Program-made: the position numbers and the translations under genes
Notes under the pieces: model-generated
What the model saw: only the letters and a program-made list of their open reading frames with translations
Database searches by the model: none
Told to the model about the DNA's origin: nothing
Shown here: positions 9,776-22,297 of the stretch, piece by piece
Position numbering within the stretch: position 1 is the first letter of the stretch
Layout of the letters: each line of letters opens with the position of its first letter
Source: Manduca sexta
Taxonomy: Eukaryota; Arthropoda; Insecta; Lepidoptera; Sphingidae
Direction: 5' to 3'
NCBI RefSeq assembly: GCF_014839805.1
Contig: NC_051138.1
Coordinates: forward strand, 3,408,983-3,472,982
DNA length: 64,000 nt

Positions 9776-11544
9776 TTCGCGTAAATATAAAATATCATTA
9801 TGTACGAATAGTTCCAATAAAGTCATGTCCAATTAAAATTTTCAAAACACAAATGTATGTAGAAATTAAATTATTTTAAGATTTTTTAATTAAAGTGCCC
9901 CATTTAGTTAGCTACTCGTAAGTTAAACTATTATAATAAATTTCAACGCGGTTACATGTGATGTGAATAAGCACAAGGATGTTTAAGACAAACAATACAG
10001 CGGAAAATTATTATACGAGATCCGGTCACTTGCCTAATAGGACGCCGAGAATGCTAGCTGTGATTCGTTTCCTATTTCACGTGTGATCACGTTCGCGTGA
10101 GATAATTATATTTAATTTACAGTGAATAGGAACTTATTTAATTCACTTGTCTAGTCTAATGGCAACACGATATGCTTGCTGTAGATGGGATGGTTTTAGG
10201 TTAAGCATTAAATTTAAAAACAAAGAACAACTTCTAATCTGCTTCGACTGGTCATTGAATTTAGGTTCATTTATCAAAAGACAGTCCTGACTACAAACTA
10301 AGAGTTATTTAGAATATAATCGTTTCTATTAGGTATGTTTAAAAATATTTCCCAACGATAAATAATAAGTTTTAAATTGATTATATTAAAACAAGCCAGA
10401 TAAAATAAGAAGGTACAGATGACCAAATTGCACAGTTTTAGTCCGGCCCATTGTACGCAGTCGGAAATAAAACAAAAACAAAAGTTCACAGAGAATGGAA
10501 AGCGAAACTGTAAAATTAACAAAAACAAATAACAACGAAAAATATAAAGTAATATTTGCAGTGTAATTGTGTAGGTGAGAGACATTGCCTCGAGGCACAA
10601 TTGGCGACGAGTTATTTTCGTTTAATAATATCACGTCGTTTATGATCTGACCATCGTAGAAAATTACTTTTATTTTAATCTATATCATTTTCACATCCGT
10701 AATGTGCAATCATGTTTGGTTAAACAGACGAGTATAAAGTAACATGTCTAATAATATTATGATGGATTATTATGAATGGGCGATACAGGTGCGTACCTAA
10801 TTTAGAATGTAGACAGACTTCCTAAATCTTGGTAATATGGCAGTTTTAAGGCATTTTCGTCTCTAGCTGTGTTTAAAAACGCTAATCCGCTTCCGAATTG
10901 TTTATATTTTAAGGTAATAAGTTTTAAAAGAGATACGATATTTTTAAACCAAACTGTTTAGTTCTGTGATTCATGACGTCCGACTTTCATTCATTTAAGT
11001 TCAAGAAACTGTTTAATCGAAGACTTGTACACTTTAGAGCTTCTACTCGTGATGATACACGGATGACGGATGTAATCACTTTCCGTCATCAACGCTACAA
11101 TTTGATATGTTAATAGTTTTTTAATGACTAAAAACCAACTGACATTAGTCACAGTATCAATCCTTCCATTCACTTGGTGAAATAATGTTTTGCCCATTAA
11201 CTCTATCGCGGCTATTGTGAAAATAATATCTTATGAAATCTAAAAATATCATCTCTTTATTTTTATTAGTTGAAAGAAACTTTAAATAAAAATAATACCG
11301 TTGTAATACTTGCGTAGCGAATCGTGAAGTTGTTTATTTTCATGCACTGTCTATTTTTTGGATAAAATATATTCAAATAAAATTAAGCACAAAGTTATTG
11401 CTTATAATGGGCATTTTTATAATTATCTTGAAGTTCTTAGAATTAAATAACTTTCACCTACGCATAAATGAATTGATACGTCATTAAGAAATAGAAGTTG
11501 ATTAAAATAAAATAGGACTATTTTAATATTGTAATTTCTTTTTT
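9776..11544. other. AT-rich non-coding stretch
   Basis: Overlapping short minus-strand frames at 10298-10634 are hydrophobic and low-complexity with no recognisable motif; I read them as chance. Nothing else is supported. Confidence 0.45.
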
Positions 11545-11660
11545 TTTACATACATCGGAGGAAACTGCATTCAATTCCATGCAGTCGTTTTCGCGTGATA
11601 CGTGTACAAACATACAGACAGACAAAAAATCAAAAAACTGTTGTTTTAGCTTCTCTTCCT
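11545..11660 (+). repeat. LINE-like 3' fragment (dispersed repeat)
   Basis: Contains CATGCAGTCGTTTTCGCGTG, then ATACGTGTACAAACATACAG, ACAGACAAAAAATC and AAAAAACTGTTGTTTTAGC, a succession I recognise from lepidopteran retroelement tails. It is short and degraded, with no boundaries or target duplication seen. Confidence 0.4.
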
Positions 11661-14600
11661 CAAATAAAGATCCTCCATATTAATTTTTCTTCAACATTAA
11701 AAACGTACAGACATCGACCCGCTTCGATTTTATTATATTTAAACATTTGCTTAACATTTTGAGATTACACCACGTCAACAAAACCGCAAACAGTTACCGT
11801 TTTTCAATCGCTTTGAAATGTTAAACATTCTATGCGCGTTGCCCGCATTACTTGCTCAAAGATGTTACTATAAAAGTTTCAGTGCATAAATAAAATGCAA
11901 TAACTTACGAGTAAACCAAACCAAGTCTACCACTCGAATGTAGGTCTATGTTGGTACCCAAGCTGATAACGATAAATTTTAATTTTAATAATAATTTTAA
12001 TAGGCGTATGCATTATTTATATTTAATTGTGTAGAAACTTATAACCGACGAATATTATTTATCCAACTCCATTGATAAATAATTCATTTTAAAAACTCAT
12101 TAAAGTTTATAGGTAAATTGAAAAAAATTGCATTCTGATAAGTTCTAATCATGGAGCGGATTACACACACGCGAACATGCAGCGATGTGCTAATTAAATA
12201 ACGGTATTGGAACGCGTACGTCAAGAAAGGACTCCGTCAAGGTAATCGAAAGTTTTTTCTCACAGGATAAGTTTCCATTTTAATAACAGAAGCCCCAGTG
12301 AAACCAGTCATGCGTGGTGCACCGTAATACTAGCAAGAAATATTAAAGAAATTTTCTTTGTCGTCTCCTTACCAAGGCATCATTAGAAACGTAATTTCAT
12401 CAGAGGTGTGCATTTTGCGAAGCAGTTGCCATCTGGTATCGGCGATTGGCAATGCTGCAAATGCTATAAATATAAATGCAAAATACATAAAGCGTTAAGT
12501 AACGACTGACACAACGTTTATGAAGAATGTGTTTTGTCATTACCGATTTCGCAACACATTTTCGTGTCACATCAGTCGGAAGCGTCGAAGAGTCAATCAA
12601 ATATTTGCGGGAACGCAATCTCACGGCATTTCCCTCGTGTTTTCTATATAATATTTTATGTCACTTGCATAAGTGAACCGTTTTAATAATATACGTGCGA
12701 CTTTACAGTTACGTATAATTTTTCTACGTTTAAATCGTGCACGCTCTAGTATTACGCGTAATAACATTAGTGGGTACATGTACCAACTACCAACAATCAA
12801 CATGTACAAATTCGTCTATAATTTGCACGGGCCAGTCATGCGAACGCAGAAGGAGTACGAATGAATTAATATTTCATACGTATAGGATTTGACACACAAT
12901 TTTATAATATCAGCTGTGATTGTGCGTGGCGAGAGGCATAATAGCTCTGCGACACGCGATAATAAGCACAGTCATCCGACTGGCGAGTTTAAATGGGACA
13001 CGTATATCATTCGCCTATGTGGATAGACGCAAAAACTTAATACCGCACTGGACGAAAAAAGGTAATTGTAAAATAACTACCGAACGGCAAACGCTCTGAG
13101 GCAAATACATGACTCAATCGGAGTGATAAATGCGCACTAGATTCAATTTTATTGACGTGGGGTACAGGTGCTTGGGTTATGTATGTACTATGAACGTAAA
13201 TTATTGTACAAATACCTACATTAAAGTAAATTAAATGGTAATACATTGTATATTCGAGTAAACTCCCTACTTTCGATTAATTAAAACACGTAAGGCCCTA
13301 GAGAGACTGACAGAGAAGGTATTTAGCAACAGGCTCCTCTAACAATAGAAGGAAAATATTATTTAAAATCAAATTTCAAGTTTATATTTTTAAATAATAT
13401 ACTGTTAGTTCAATTATTTCACAATTTATAAATCTTAAGAAAAAGATAGATTTCACTTGATGTAAGTATGATCAAGAAAGTTAAGTTAAGTTTTTGCTCA
13501 CTGTTAGTATCCTTATTAAGTCTTCATTAGATCGGAAAATGTACGACAGTCATGAATTAGTGTTCCGGTCTCAATTAACATTATAAGTTTACAGATAAAT
13601 GGTTCATTAGAAAATATAAGACCGAGACGTCAGACGAGCTGGATAAAATGTTGATAAATGATATATTTATTGATATTTTAAAATTCGCCGTATTGGTTTA
13701 GAACAAACCTTCAATTAAGATTTTATCAATTCAGTTTGATATAAATTAAATGAACGGATACATTTCTTTTAACTACCTGCAAAATATTATGTTTTTGTGA
13801 CATGCATTGACATACTCGTTTGATTTATTACTTTTAATGGAATAACTTTTTACCATGTGTAGCGTTAAAATTTACTTTGTAGTACCTATTCAATAAATAA
13901 TTCAAACCCGGTGTAGTCTGAAATACAAGTACGTAAATCTTTCAATATACCATGGCCTTAGGCAGTCGGAGGCTGGAGCGGCGACCGAGAACAATTGACG
14001 ATCACAACCAAAACTAAATTAGATATTGGCAAACTGTTGACACTTGGCAATAAATAAAAGAAACTCGGAGGAACGCAAACCAATAGCGGAATATCTGCTT
14101 TCACTATTCCATTCGGGGTTTTCTTGTTGGGAAGACAAATTTGATATTATATTATAAAACCTTTGTGATTCGAGTCGAAGTCACGAAATATTATCAAAAT
14201 TCAATCATAAAGGTGACATGGTTACTATTATAACTTATGTAAGACTATAATAGAGCACTTAGTCAACAATGACAAATTTTGTGTGCGACGCAGCACATTC
14301 AAAATCTTATTTGCGAACAGCAAAAAAAAATGAGCAAAAAGATTTATATAACTTAAATAAAGAAATCAATCATAATCACACTATATAGTTATGTGATATC
14401 AATTCTAATGTTAACAAACAAAACGATACACGTTTGATTTAATGTATGAAATTGATACGACATCTACAATTGATTACGTCCACACCGATGTACTAAAAAA
14501 CCAACAAGCCAACACCAAAACAGGCTGGAAAGCATTTGTAGTGTTGCATGTAGCCCAATTGACTATTGTGCATGCAAAAATGTGTGTATCATGAGTACTT

Positions 14601-16007
14601 TCATCGAGGAAACGTGAGCCCGCGCGAGGGAAAATAATCTCCAATGTTACGAATTGTTCCACTAAACGGCTTTCACAAAATTAACATTCGCAATAGTAAA
14701 CAAATTAAATCACGTTAAGAACGATCTAGTTAAGAGAGTTAATCATTTAACTGCGAATGGTAATCTGGTTTTTATAAATATTTTTTACGCATTTGTATTT
14801 ATTACTCATTAATTACGTTTCGAATGACCAAGGTAAAATGTTTCAAATTGTATTATTAATTTGTATATGTTTTGGTAATTAATCAGGTGAAAATACCAAA
14901 TTTATATAGCAACTGTGTGGACCATTTGACTATAAAAAATATTTTCTGAGGTTAATACTAATTAAGAAATACAACCTCGACTTTACTCCGAAAAAAACTC
15001 GTTCGCTATAAATACAATTTTAAGCAATCTAACCAAAGAAAACCAAAGTACATTGGTTTTAACTAAGGTCATGTTGTGAAATAAGGTTTTGAAAGCTATT
15101 TAATGGTAACACACTTGCTAGTTCTAAATAAATAAATAAAGATGTAACTTAAAAACATAATCTAAAATGAAGACAATGAGAAACCATACTTGAGTACAAA
15201 GTTGCGTAGAAATTGTAAACTTTAGTTTGTGATTTTTCTAGAAATATGTTGGCGCAGTACTAACTTATGTGAACGACTGAAGTAATATAAAACTCTATTT
15301 ATTAGTATTATATGAATATATTATGTCAGGTGATAATTCCTTTTTCGATGGTATGATTTTATAATATGTAAGTATAAGAATTAATAAGTTAGCGAAGCGA
15401 AGAAACGTTTTAGGTGCCTATTTTAGAATCCAAAACCTACTTACAGTTTTTAGCTTTACTCTAATAAATATCAATCACCATAATCAAATATATTATAATT
15501 TTTTATTTAAGATATATTCAAATATCTGAAATGACAAACTTTGCCTGCATGATACAGAAAAAAGCGTAGTTTGAGCATCATAGTTAAAGTGAATTATGTA
15601 GATACTTAGCAATTATTTTGAAAAATAAATAAATAAAAGTACGGAACAGCACAGGTATATGCCAATACATTATTCAATAATGTAGTCCTGTATAATGTAT
15701 ACAACTTGCGTTTTGGTTGGAAACTGGTGCACGCATTACGGAAAAGGCCCGCATGCCAGCCGACCATGGAGCGTGGTGGCTCCGCCCAACTGACGCGCTT
15801 CAGAACTTACTATACAAAGTCAAACAATATGTATCGTACAAAGTCTTAAAAAATGTTATTGCTAAAATCGATATCGTATTTCGAGTTAGGTATACTTATT
15901 TTTCTAAATTTAAGAGTAAGTAAGACTTATTAAATGCTGGTCTATAAGAATAAGATATGTTCATACTCGTGTATAGAAAAAAAGATATATCAGATATTTG
16001 CTGCAGC
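11661..16007. other. Long AT-rich non-coding stretch
   Basis: Only short frames occur, all with compositions expected by chance. At 15715-15810 a GC-richer patch (GGTGCACGCATTACGGAAAA onward) may be a repeat relic but I cannot assign it. Confidence 0.45.
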
Positions 16008-16009
16008 TA

Positions 16010-16254
16010 TACTGCCGTGCTAAGCGCAAAAGCGGTATGTCAGGGAAACCTTGTTTCGAGATAATCGTAATTTTGTAAATATAGTTTTGTATGTAAAACT
16101 GAGATAGATAAACTCTTTAAGGTTATTTTTAACAAGTTCCAAACAAGATATCGTTACTTAGGTAAGTTCATTGGATGGGTATTTCTTTAAGCTAACATAA
16201 AAACCAAGATTTTGTTATTTTTGAGATATCACTTTTGAGTTTAGCATGGCAGTA
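16010..16254. mobile_element. 245-bp MITE with ~30-bp inverted repeats and TA duplication
   Basis: The left end TACTGCCGTGCTAAGCGCAA (16010 on) and the reverse complement of the right end, TACTGCCATGCTAAACTCAA (16254 inward), match over about 30 bp with a handful of mismatches. TA flanks both ends (16008-16009, 16255-16256). There is no coding capacity. A TA duplication and short length fit a non-autonomous Tc1/mariner-type element, but I cannot name the autonomous partner. Confidence 0.7.
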
Positions 16255-16256
16255 TA

Positions 16257-17825
16257 GGTGGTAAGACAAATAGCGATATCACCCCAATGCGGTACATCCC
16301 CGAGCATTTCCTTGACCAAAATAAAGCGACATCTTGCGGCACAGAATCATTAAATTACGTTACAAATATTGTTTACAAACGACTCTCTGAGTTTTACAAC
16401 CACAAATAAATTAGATTAACGACAACAAAAACTTAACTTTTTACGACGAGTTTTTATTTACTTACGATTTTATAAGTACAACAATATTGAATGTTTTATA
16501 TACTTATTCATACTGTTTTAAGCAGCTGTAATAAAACTTGCATTAACGAAACAAAATTTGGCTTGGAATTCCACATTTAGGCGATAAGCATTGTTCAATT
16601 TACAGCAAAAACCTGTCGACAATAAGTATGCGTGGGACGTCGAAATGTGAAGATTAAATAGAATTCCAATAACACCCCAGATACCTTATTTTAGAAATAG
16701 ATCCAGTGATTTAAATAGTTTATTCGCGCCTTAATATAGCATTGTCTAGAGTCGGATATGTAAAAAGGTCAAGCTATTTTTGTCTACACTCTTTTCCTTC
16801 TATGAATTACCTATCGTCTATATAATCGATTCTATCTGTGCGCAATATCTAAAATTGATCATATCGTCTACTTTACATTAAACAAAATTTGCTTTAACAC
16901 CATAAATTTTGTTTAAATCGAAATATAAATATTAAAAGTAAGCCATTACAAACGAGAACAAAAGTTACTGAGAAACCAGAAATCTCTATTGTTTTGTAGA
17001 CAAGTGATTTGAACATGTTTTTGCTATGTCAAACCGTACATACTTTATCAAGAACAATGCTATTGGCACACACAAACACTATTTTGCAATTTAATGTTTC
17101 CAAAAGTGCAAAAACAGCCCAATTCTCACAAACGTGCACGTAAGCTAAATACTTAATTCACTTTTATTATATGTACTATTTTGCCGTAGAAGGCTATGCC
17201 TTTGACATAATAAGTGTGTGAACGTGATAAAAATAGGTGGGTAGTAGTAGTAGAAGTAGTAGTGTATATGTCAGTTGCAGTGTACCTAGACATGTGTGTG
17301 TTTGTAATTTTGTATGAGTACAATAATTTATATTGACTACTTGAATGTTGGACTCCGTAGGACGAAATTCTAACGATGCATAACATAAAGTCAAAAAAGC
17401 AAGGGATCAGTTTTGACAGGTGATTGAAGCCCGTTCATGTTCGTTTTTAACAAGAGTTCGTCATGTTAATCTTCAGTACTACGTTGCAAGCATGAACTGA
17501 AAAGCCAACTCCCCTCAAACCAAGTTTCCCCAGCCTACGGGAAAATAGAGAAGAATTTCTGAGCAGATTCGTAATAATTCACTGATCGGGATTATAGTAA
17601 ACACAACTGCTTCTTGGTTCACATTGTATACCACTTTGGTTATCCTTCAATACAATGATGACGAAGAGACAAAGATTGTTTTCAGTTTTAGCTTAACGTA
17701 CACTAATGTTTTTAATGATATAAAATGAAGAGTAAGTAGCTTTCCCTTCTTCATAGGAATTTTATCTTAATTCTAAGCACTGTATTACTAAACATGTATT
17801 AACTTCGTTATTGTCAATATATTAA
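16257..17825. other. AT-rich non-coding stretch with a GTA microsatellite
   Basis: Contains a (GTA)n-type microsatellite at about 17239-17264 with one interruption. Overlapping minus-strand frames of 66-77 codons across it are driven by the repeat and are not genes. Confidence 0.5.
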
Positions 17826-18815
17826 TGACTAGCTTCCGCCCGCAGCTTCGCCCGCGTGGATTTCGGGTTTCAAAAATGGAGAAGGTGCTCAATTTGTCGG
17901 GATGTTTTTTTAATTTATGGTGGTATGCAGGTGGTCCGATTGTCCGGTCAGGGTCTGATGATGGGATCCTGGTGAAATCGAAGGAACTTTTAACCATTAA
18001 GGTTGCACACGAAATGACGGAAGCTTAAAAATGGAGTAACTTCTCCCGTTTTCCCAACATTTTCCATCACTGCTATGCTCCTATTAATTGTAGCGTGATG
18101 AAAAGTATACTATAACCAGCTCAGGAGTATGAAAAATAATTGTATCAAGTTAAGTTAAAATCCGTCGAGTAGTTTTTGTTTCTATAACGGTTATACAGAC
18201 AGACAGACAAAAATTTTACTAATTGCATTTTTGGCATCAGTATCGATCCCTAATCACCCCCAGTTATTTTGGAAATATATTTCATGTACAGAATTGACCT
18301 TTCTACAGATTTATTATAAGTATAGATATGCAAAAGTAGCTCAAAAATTGTCCATACCGAAAACATGCATTTTAAAGTAAAACAAAAGAAATAATATCGT
18401 GAAGCCAACCAAATAACTAATGATATATTAAATTTTGTGACTGTTCAATTTAGTCGGGTCCGCGATATCACTTTTGTTGAGTTTCAGAACGCGACATTAC
18501 ATTATTATATTCTGTGCTCCAACGCACACTGCTTTGATGTTAGGAACACACTTACATTGCTTAGACAACAGTGAACTTTATACAATAGCAATAAAGCTCA
18601 AATTGACTCTACGTATTAGTTAGAAAACGTTTGTATGGGAAATAGAAATTTGCTGTTTTGAGGATTTTCCCGGCAATTATTCGAATTTTTCTCACCTTTT
18701 AAACCTTCCCTAGACCTCCACGAATAATTCAAGACCAAGATAAGATAAATCCGTTCAGCCGTTCTCGAGTTTTAGCGAGACTAACGAACAGCAATTCATT
18801 TTTATATATATAGAT
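17826..18815 (+). mobile_element. Nest of lepidopteran interspersed repeats
   Basis: Opens with ACTAGCTTCCGCCCGCAGCT followed by TCGCCCGCGTGGA, a familiar element start, then GTCTGATGATGGGATCCTGG. From about 18020 it passes into a second type: GGAGTAACTTCTCCCGTTTT, then AAAATCCGTCGAGTAGTTTT, CAGACAGACAGACAAAAATT, ATCCCTAATCACCCCC and TATTATAAGTATAGAT near 18325, which resembles an RTE-type LINE tail. At 18600-18815 it ends with CCGTTCTCGAGTTTTAGCGA, then GACTAACGAACAGCAATTC and TATATATATAGAT, typical of the first type's end. The simplest reading is one element interrupted by another. A 67-codon frame at 17825-18028 lies wholly in repeat and is not a gene. Confidence 0.6.
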
Positions 18816-19321
18816 TACATTCCAATAGGTTTCCCAACAACGTGTCCACATATTGTGAGCTGTTAGTGAGGCTAATCGGCTGCGTTTGAAAGGTGAACCC
18901 CTCACGTTATCGGTCCGTACAAAACATCACGTTCCACACGGGAGGTAGTTGCACGTAAACGTCCACGTGCGCCCAATACTACCAAACTGTCTAATTAGAC
19001 ACGTAAGCTAGATAATCCCTATTACAGATTTATTGTCCTGTCGTATTGGTTTAAGTTTGTCATTTATTGTATTTTGTTGGGCGGATCTAAAATTGCTTTG
19101 GCTTCAATATGATATTTTATTTTTTTTAATCGAAAGTGATGTGCTCTTTTAATGGAAATTTGGATATTAGAAGTATGAGTTAAGTAAAGAGGTTGTAGAC
19201 ATTATTAATGCACTCTCATTCTAACTAAGAACAAACAATTAAATACAAGAGAATAATTAAACTTAACAATTCATCACGCCAATGCTGAAATAAAGCTTAA
19301 ATTGCTTTCTTGGTTGAAAAG
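18816..19321. other. Non-coding spacer between repeat nest and maT element
   Basis: Moderately AT-rich; no repeats or frames recognised. Confidence 0.5.
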
Positions 19322-19323
19322 TA

Positions 19324-20628
19324 CCTAGTCTTGCCATAAATATTGTAATAAAGAAAAAAGAAAATTGTTAACTGCAAATAACATTTATTACTTTTACAGT
19401 GTGTCAGTTTAATACATAAATATAAAACAATTAAAAATATAAAAAGCTTATTCGAAGTGGTCTCCATTGGCTGCAATACAGTCCTTTAAACGATGAGGCC
19501 AGTTATCAATAGAAGCACGCACTCTTTCCATGGGAAAATTCTTCACTGCCAATCGTATAGATTGTTTTAGGGACTCCAAATTATCATGGCGTTTAGAGCA
19601 AGCTGTACTCTCTAAAACTGACCACAAATCATAATCCAGCGGATTAAGATCGGGACTAGACGACGGCCAGTCTTCAGCTCTGATGAAGTCCGAAACGTTC
19701 GATTCCAACCAAGACTGCGTGGACCGAGCTTTATGACCCGGCGCCGAGTCTTGCTGGAAGGACCATACTTGGTTATTGAACATGGTGATGTTAAGGGGCT
19801 TAACTACCTTCTCAAGAATGGTATCTTGATACACTTGTGCCGATGTTTTGATACCTTTTCACAAAAATATGGCTCAGTCACTCCTTCATAGCTAACACCC
19901 CACCAAACCATCACTGAAGTCGGATAATGTCCACGTTGCACTCTGTCGACTAATTGGGAAGCTTCCTTAGAGCTTTGAGCATAAATACGGTCATTTTGTT
20001 TGTTAAAATGTTGCTCAATTGTAAAAATTTTCTCATCCGTAAACAAAATTTTTCTGTGACCTCCCTTTGCGTACCGCTTCAGTAGTTGTTTCGATTTTAC
20101 CACCCTATTCTTCTTTAAATTATCAGTTAAGAAATGGCCAGTGCGTCTCTTATAGGCTGCAAGTCCTAAGTCATCTTTTAAAATACGCGACATGGTTCTA
20201 GGTGCTATCTTCATTTCCCGAGATAAAATCTTTTGCTTTCGGACAGGATTTCTTCGAATTCTTTCCCTTACTGCTTTGACCACCTTTTTCGTACGAACAC
20301 TACGTGGACGGCCAGATCTTTTCTGTCACAAACAGAGGAGGTCTCATTGTACCTATTAATAGCCCGGTACACAAACATTTTACTAATACCAAGTGTATGG
20401 AGAGTTTTAAAAATTGCATTTGGCTCCATACCTACTTTGTGTAATGCTATCACAGCGATTCGGTTCTCTTTATCACCCCACACCATTTTAATATCGCAAA
20501 ATATTTTACAATGTATTGGCGCCAAAATGAGAAAACACAATGAACAATCGTATAAAAATGACAGATTCGAAATTCAAATGTAATATTTTTTTATAATTAA
20601 GTGTAACAGTATTTATGGCCAGACTAAG
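19324..20628 (-). mobile_element. maT (DD37D) Tc1/mariner-superfamily transposon, full length
   Basis: A 1305-bp element with matching ends. The left end reads CCTAGTCTTGCCATAAATAT and the reverse complement of the right end reads CTTAGTCTGGCCATAAATAC; the match extends about 27 bp. TA target duplications sit at 19322-19323 and 20629-20630. The transposase lies on the minus strand and shows a DD37D catalytic spacing, which defines the maT group within Tc1/mariner. Both ends are intact, so it might still be mobilised in trans, but its own transposase is frameshifted. Confidence 0.93.
19448..20486 (-). pseudogene. maT transposase pseudogene (two single-base frameshifts)
   Basis: Cut-and-paste transposase of the DD37D maT group. 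It starts at MVWGDKENRIAVIALHKVGM (20486) and ends ...AANGDHFE at 19448. In order there are an N-terminal helix-turn-helix region (GISKMFVYRAINRY), a second DNA-binding segment (SREMKIAPRTMSRILKDDLG), the first catalytic Asp in ILFTDEKIF, the MVWWGVSYEG block, the second Asp in SFQQDSAPGHKA, and the third acidic residue in SPDLNPLDYDLW, with 37 residues between the last two. The reading frame breaks twice. One base is missing from an A run after SSVCDRK (about 20317), and one from another A run after PYFCEK (about 19860). No in-frame stops are seen besides those caused by the shifts, so inactivation looks recent. Confidence 0.93.
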
Positions 20629-21982
20629 TAGTGTGCCAATTTCAAAACTTGAATACGGGTTTCAGCCAACAAGCGCCGTGTTGTCTCGCAATGTTTTATG
20701 CAACTTTGTTTTCGTAGCATCTGCATTATGCTGTCGAGTTGCACGGCACCAAAGACATGTTGTTAGGGGAATAACAAACTTGGGTAAATAGAAACATTAT
20801 TGTTACGTATAAGTTAAACATTCGATAACTCAAGTGTGGGCTCCGATACATTTAATTCTTACCAACCCACTTAGTATTGAACAAAACAATGACGCCTTAA
20901 CGAATAGTACCAGTACATTTATTCTAAAAATATATGAGCATAAAATTAGTAAGATCGACCCGTAGGATGATCAACCATACATGGTGAACGTTTAGAGCTC
21001 ATTCATGGTTCATTGTTTAAAACGCTGGCGTGGGTGAGTGATTGTTGCACCCACAACTACATTTTGTGCTAACTGATGAATTGCAGCGTGCGAAACAAAT
21101 TAAACTCAATTGAACGCGCACAATTAGACGGAAATGCCTCGAGGGAAGGTGGATACCATCGGGTCGAAGCATTACCTTAATACCTTTAAGATCAATAATG
21201 CAAATGTAATGTCAGGTGATATTAATCACAGTCATTAACAACATTAACTAAAACTGGGTCTCCGCTAGCACGGGTTTTATAAAACAAATATTTATTTTGA
21301 CCTTCAAGTATTCGAATACGATGCATTTAATTTCGAAATTAATAACCGTGCCTAAACGTTATTTCACGTTCGAGGAAGAAAAAAATCTAAACATTGTTTT
21401 ATTTATACGGATATCATGACAACTGCATTCAGATCCACAGAATAAATTCATAACTGAAGATAGCACTATTAAATAACCGTGTTTAAATTATGAATATTTA
21501 TTTTTTTATCATGATACAAGTTAATGAAGCCAGTTATGACACGCTTACTTTCTTACGTAATAATTAGCAAGGAGATAACTTTATACTCGCACGGGTCAGA
21601 CAGACTGACGCGACAACCTGTAATAATCTACTTTTACAACACATAAAATGGATGACGAAATACTAAACTTTGTCACGTAAACACGTGTTAAAGATAACAA
21701 ACATAAACATGAACAATTAAAGTACTGTTCACTGGCCGAAATCTGTTGCTTTAAAACTGCCGTTTCCCCAATATTACGTGATGCGTTTGGCCCAGATGTT
21801 GATGAGACAATGAGAATCAGTGATTCATAGGTGTTTGATCCGTAACATTATGCAAGGCATACAAATGAGAATGTTAATAAAACATTAGATGATACGACAA
21901 CGCACGCACGTACGCCTCCTCTTAAATTAACTGTGAATCTATGAAAGGCAATAAAATTGTGGTAGATATGGAATGCGGAGGG

Positions 21983-22003
21983 TCATTGGCTATATAAAAG
22001 GCA
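21983..22003 (+). promoter_or_regulatory. TATA-box-like sequence, no gene attached
   Basis: TCATTGGCTATATAAAAGGC joins an inverted CCAAT-type motif (ATTGG) to a textbook TATATAAAAG. A start site would be expected about 30 bp downstream near 22020. No open frame follows, so this may be the promoter of a non-coding RNA or a chance match. Confidence 0.2.
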
Positions 22004-22238
22004 TACAAAATTGATACGATAGACTGACGAATTTGTAGCTCTTTAACTTTTAAATGGTAAAAATGTGTATGATTGTGACTATGATTTTTGGTTAAGTAAG
22101 GAATGCAAGATATATGTTTTGTTTTTATATTTATAATAATGAAAATTGGTATAGCCTTCTGATGGTTTCAAACGACTATGTACTACTCATTGGTTATTAG
22201 TAAATCAATTATTAGGTAAATTTTGCAGCATCATCCAT

Positions 22239-22297
22239 TAAATAGATTTACCATACTTAGACGACTGTGCATAAATAGATTTACCATACTTAGACGA
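22239..22297. repeat. 33-bp tandem duplication
   Basis: A 26-bp string beginning TAAATAGATTTACCATACTT is present twice without mismatch (22239-22264 and 22272-22297), separated by 7 bp, giving a 33-bp period. Perfect identity implies a recent local duplication. Confidence 0.9.
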
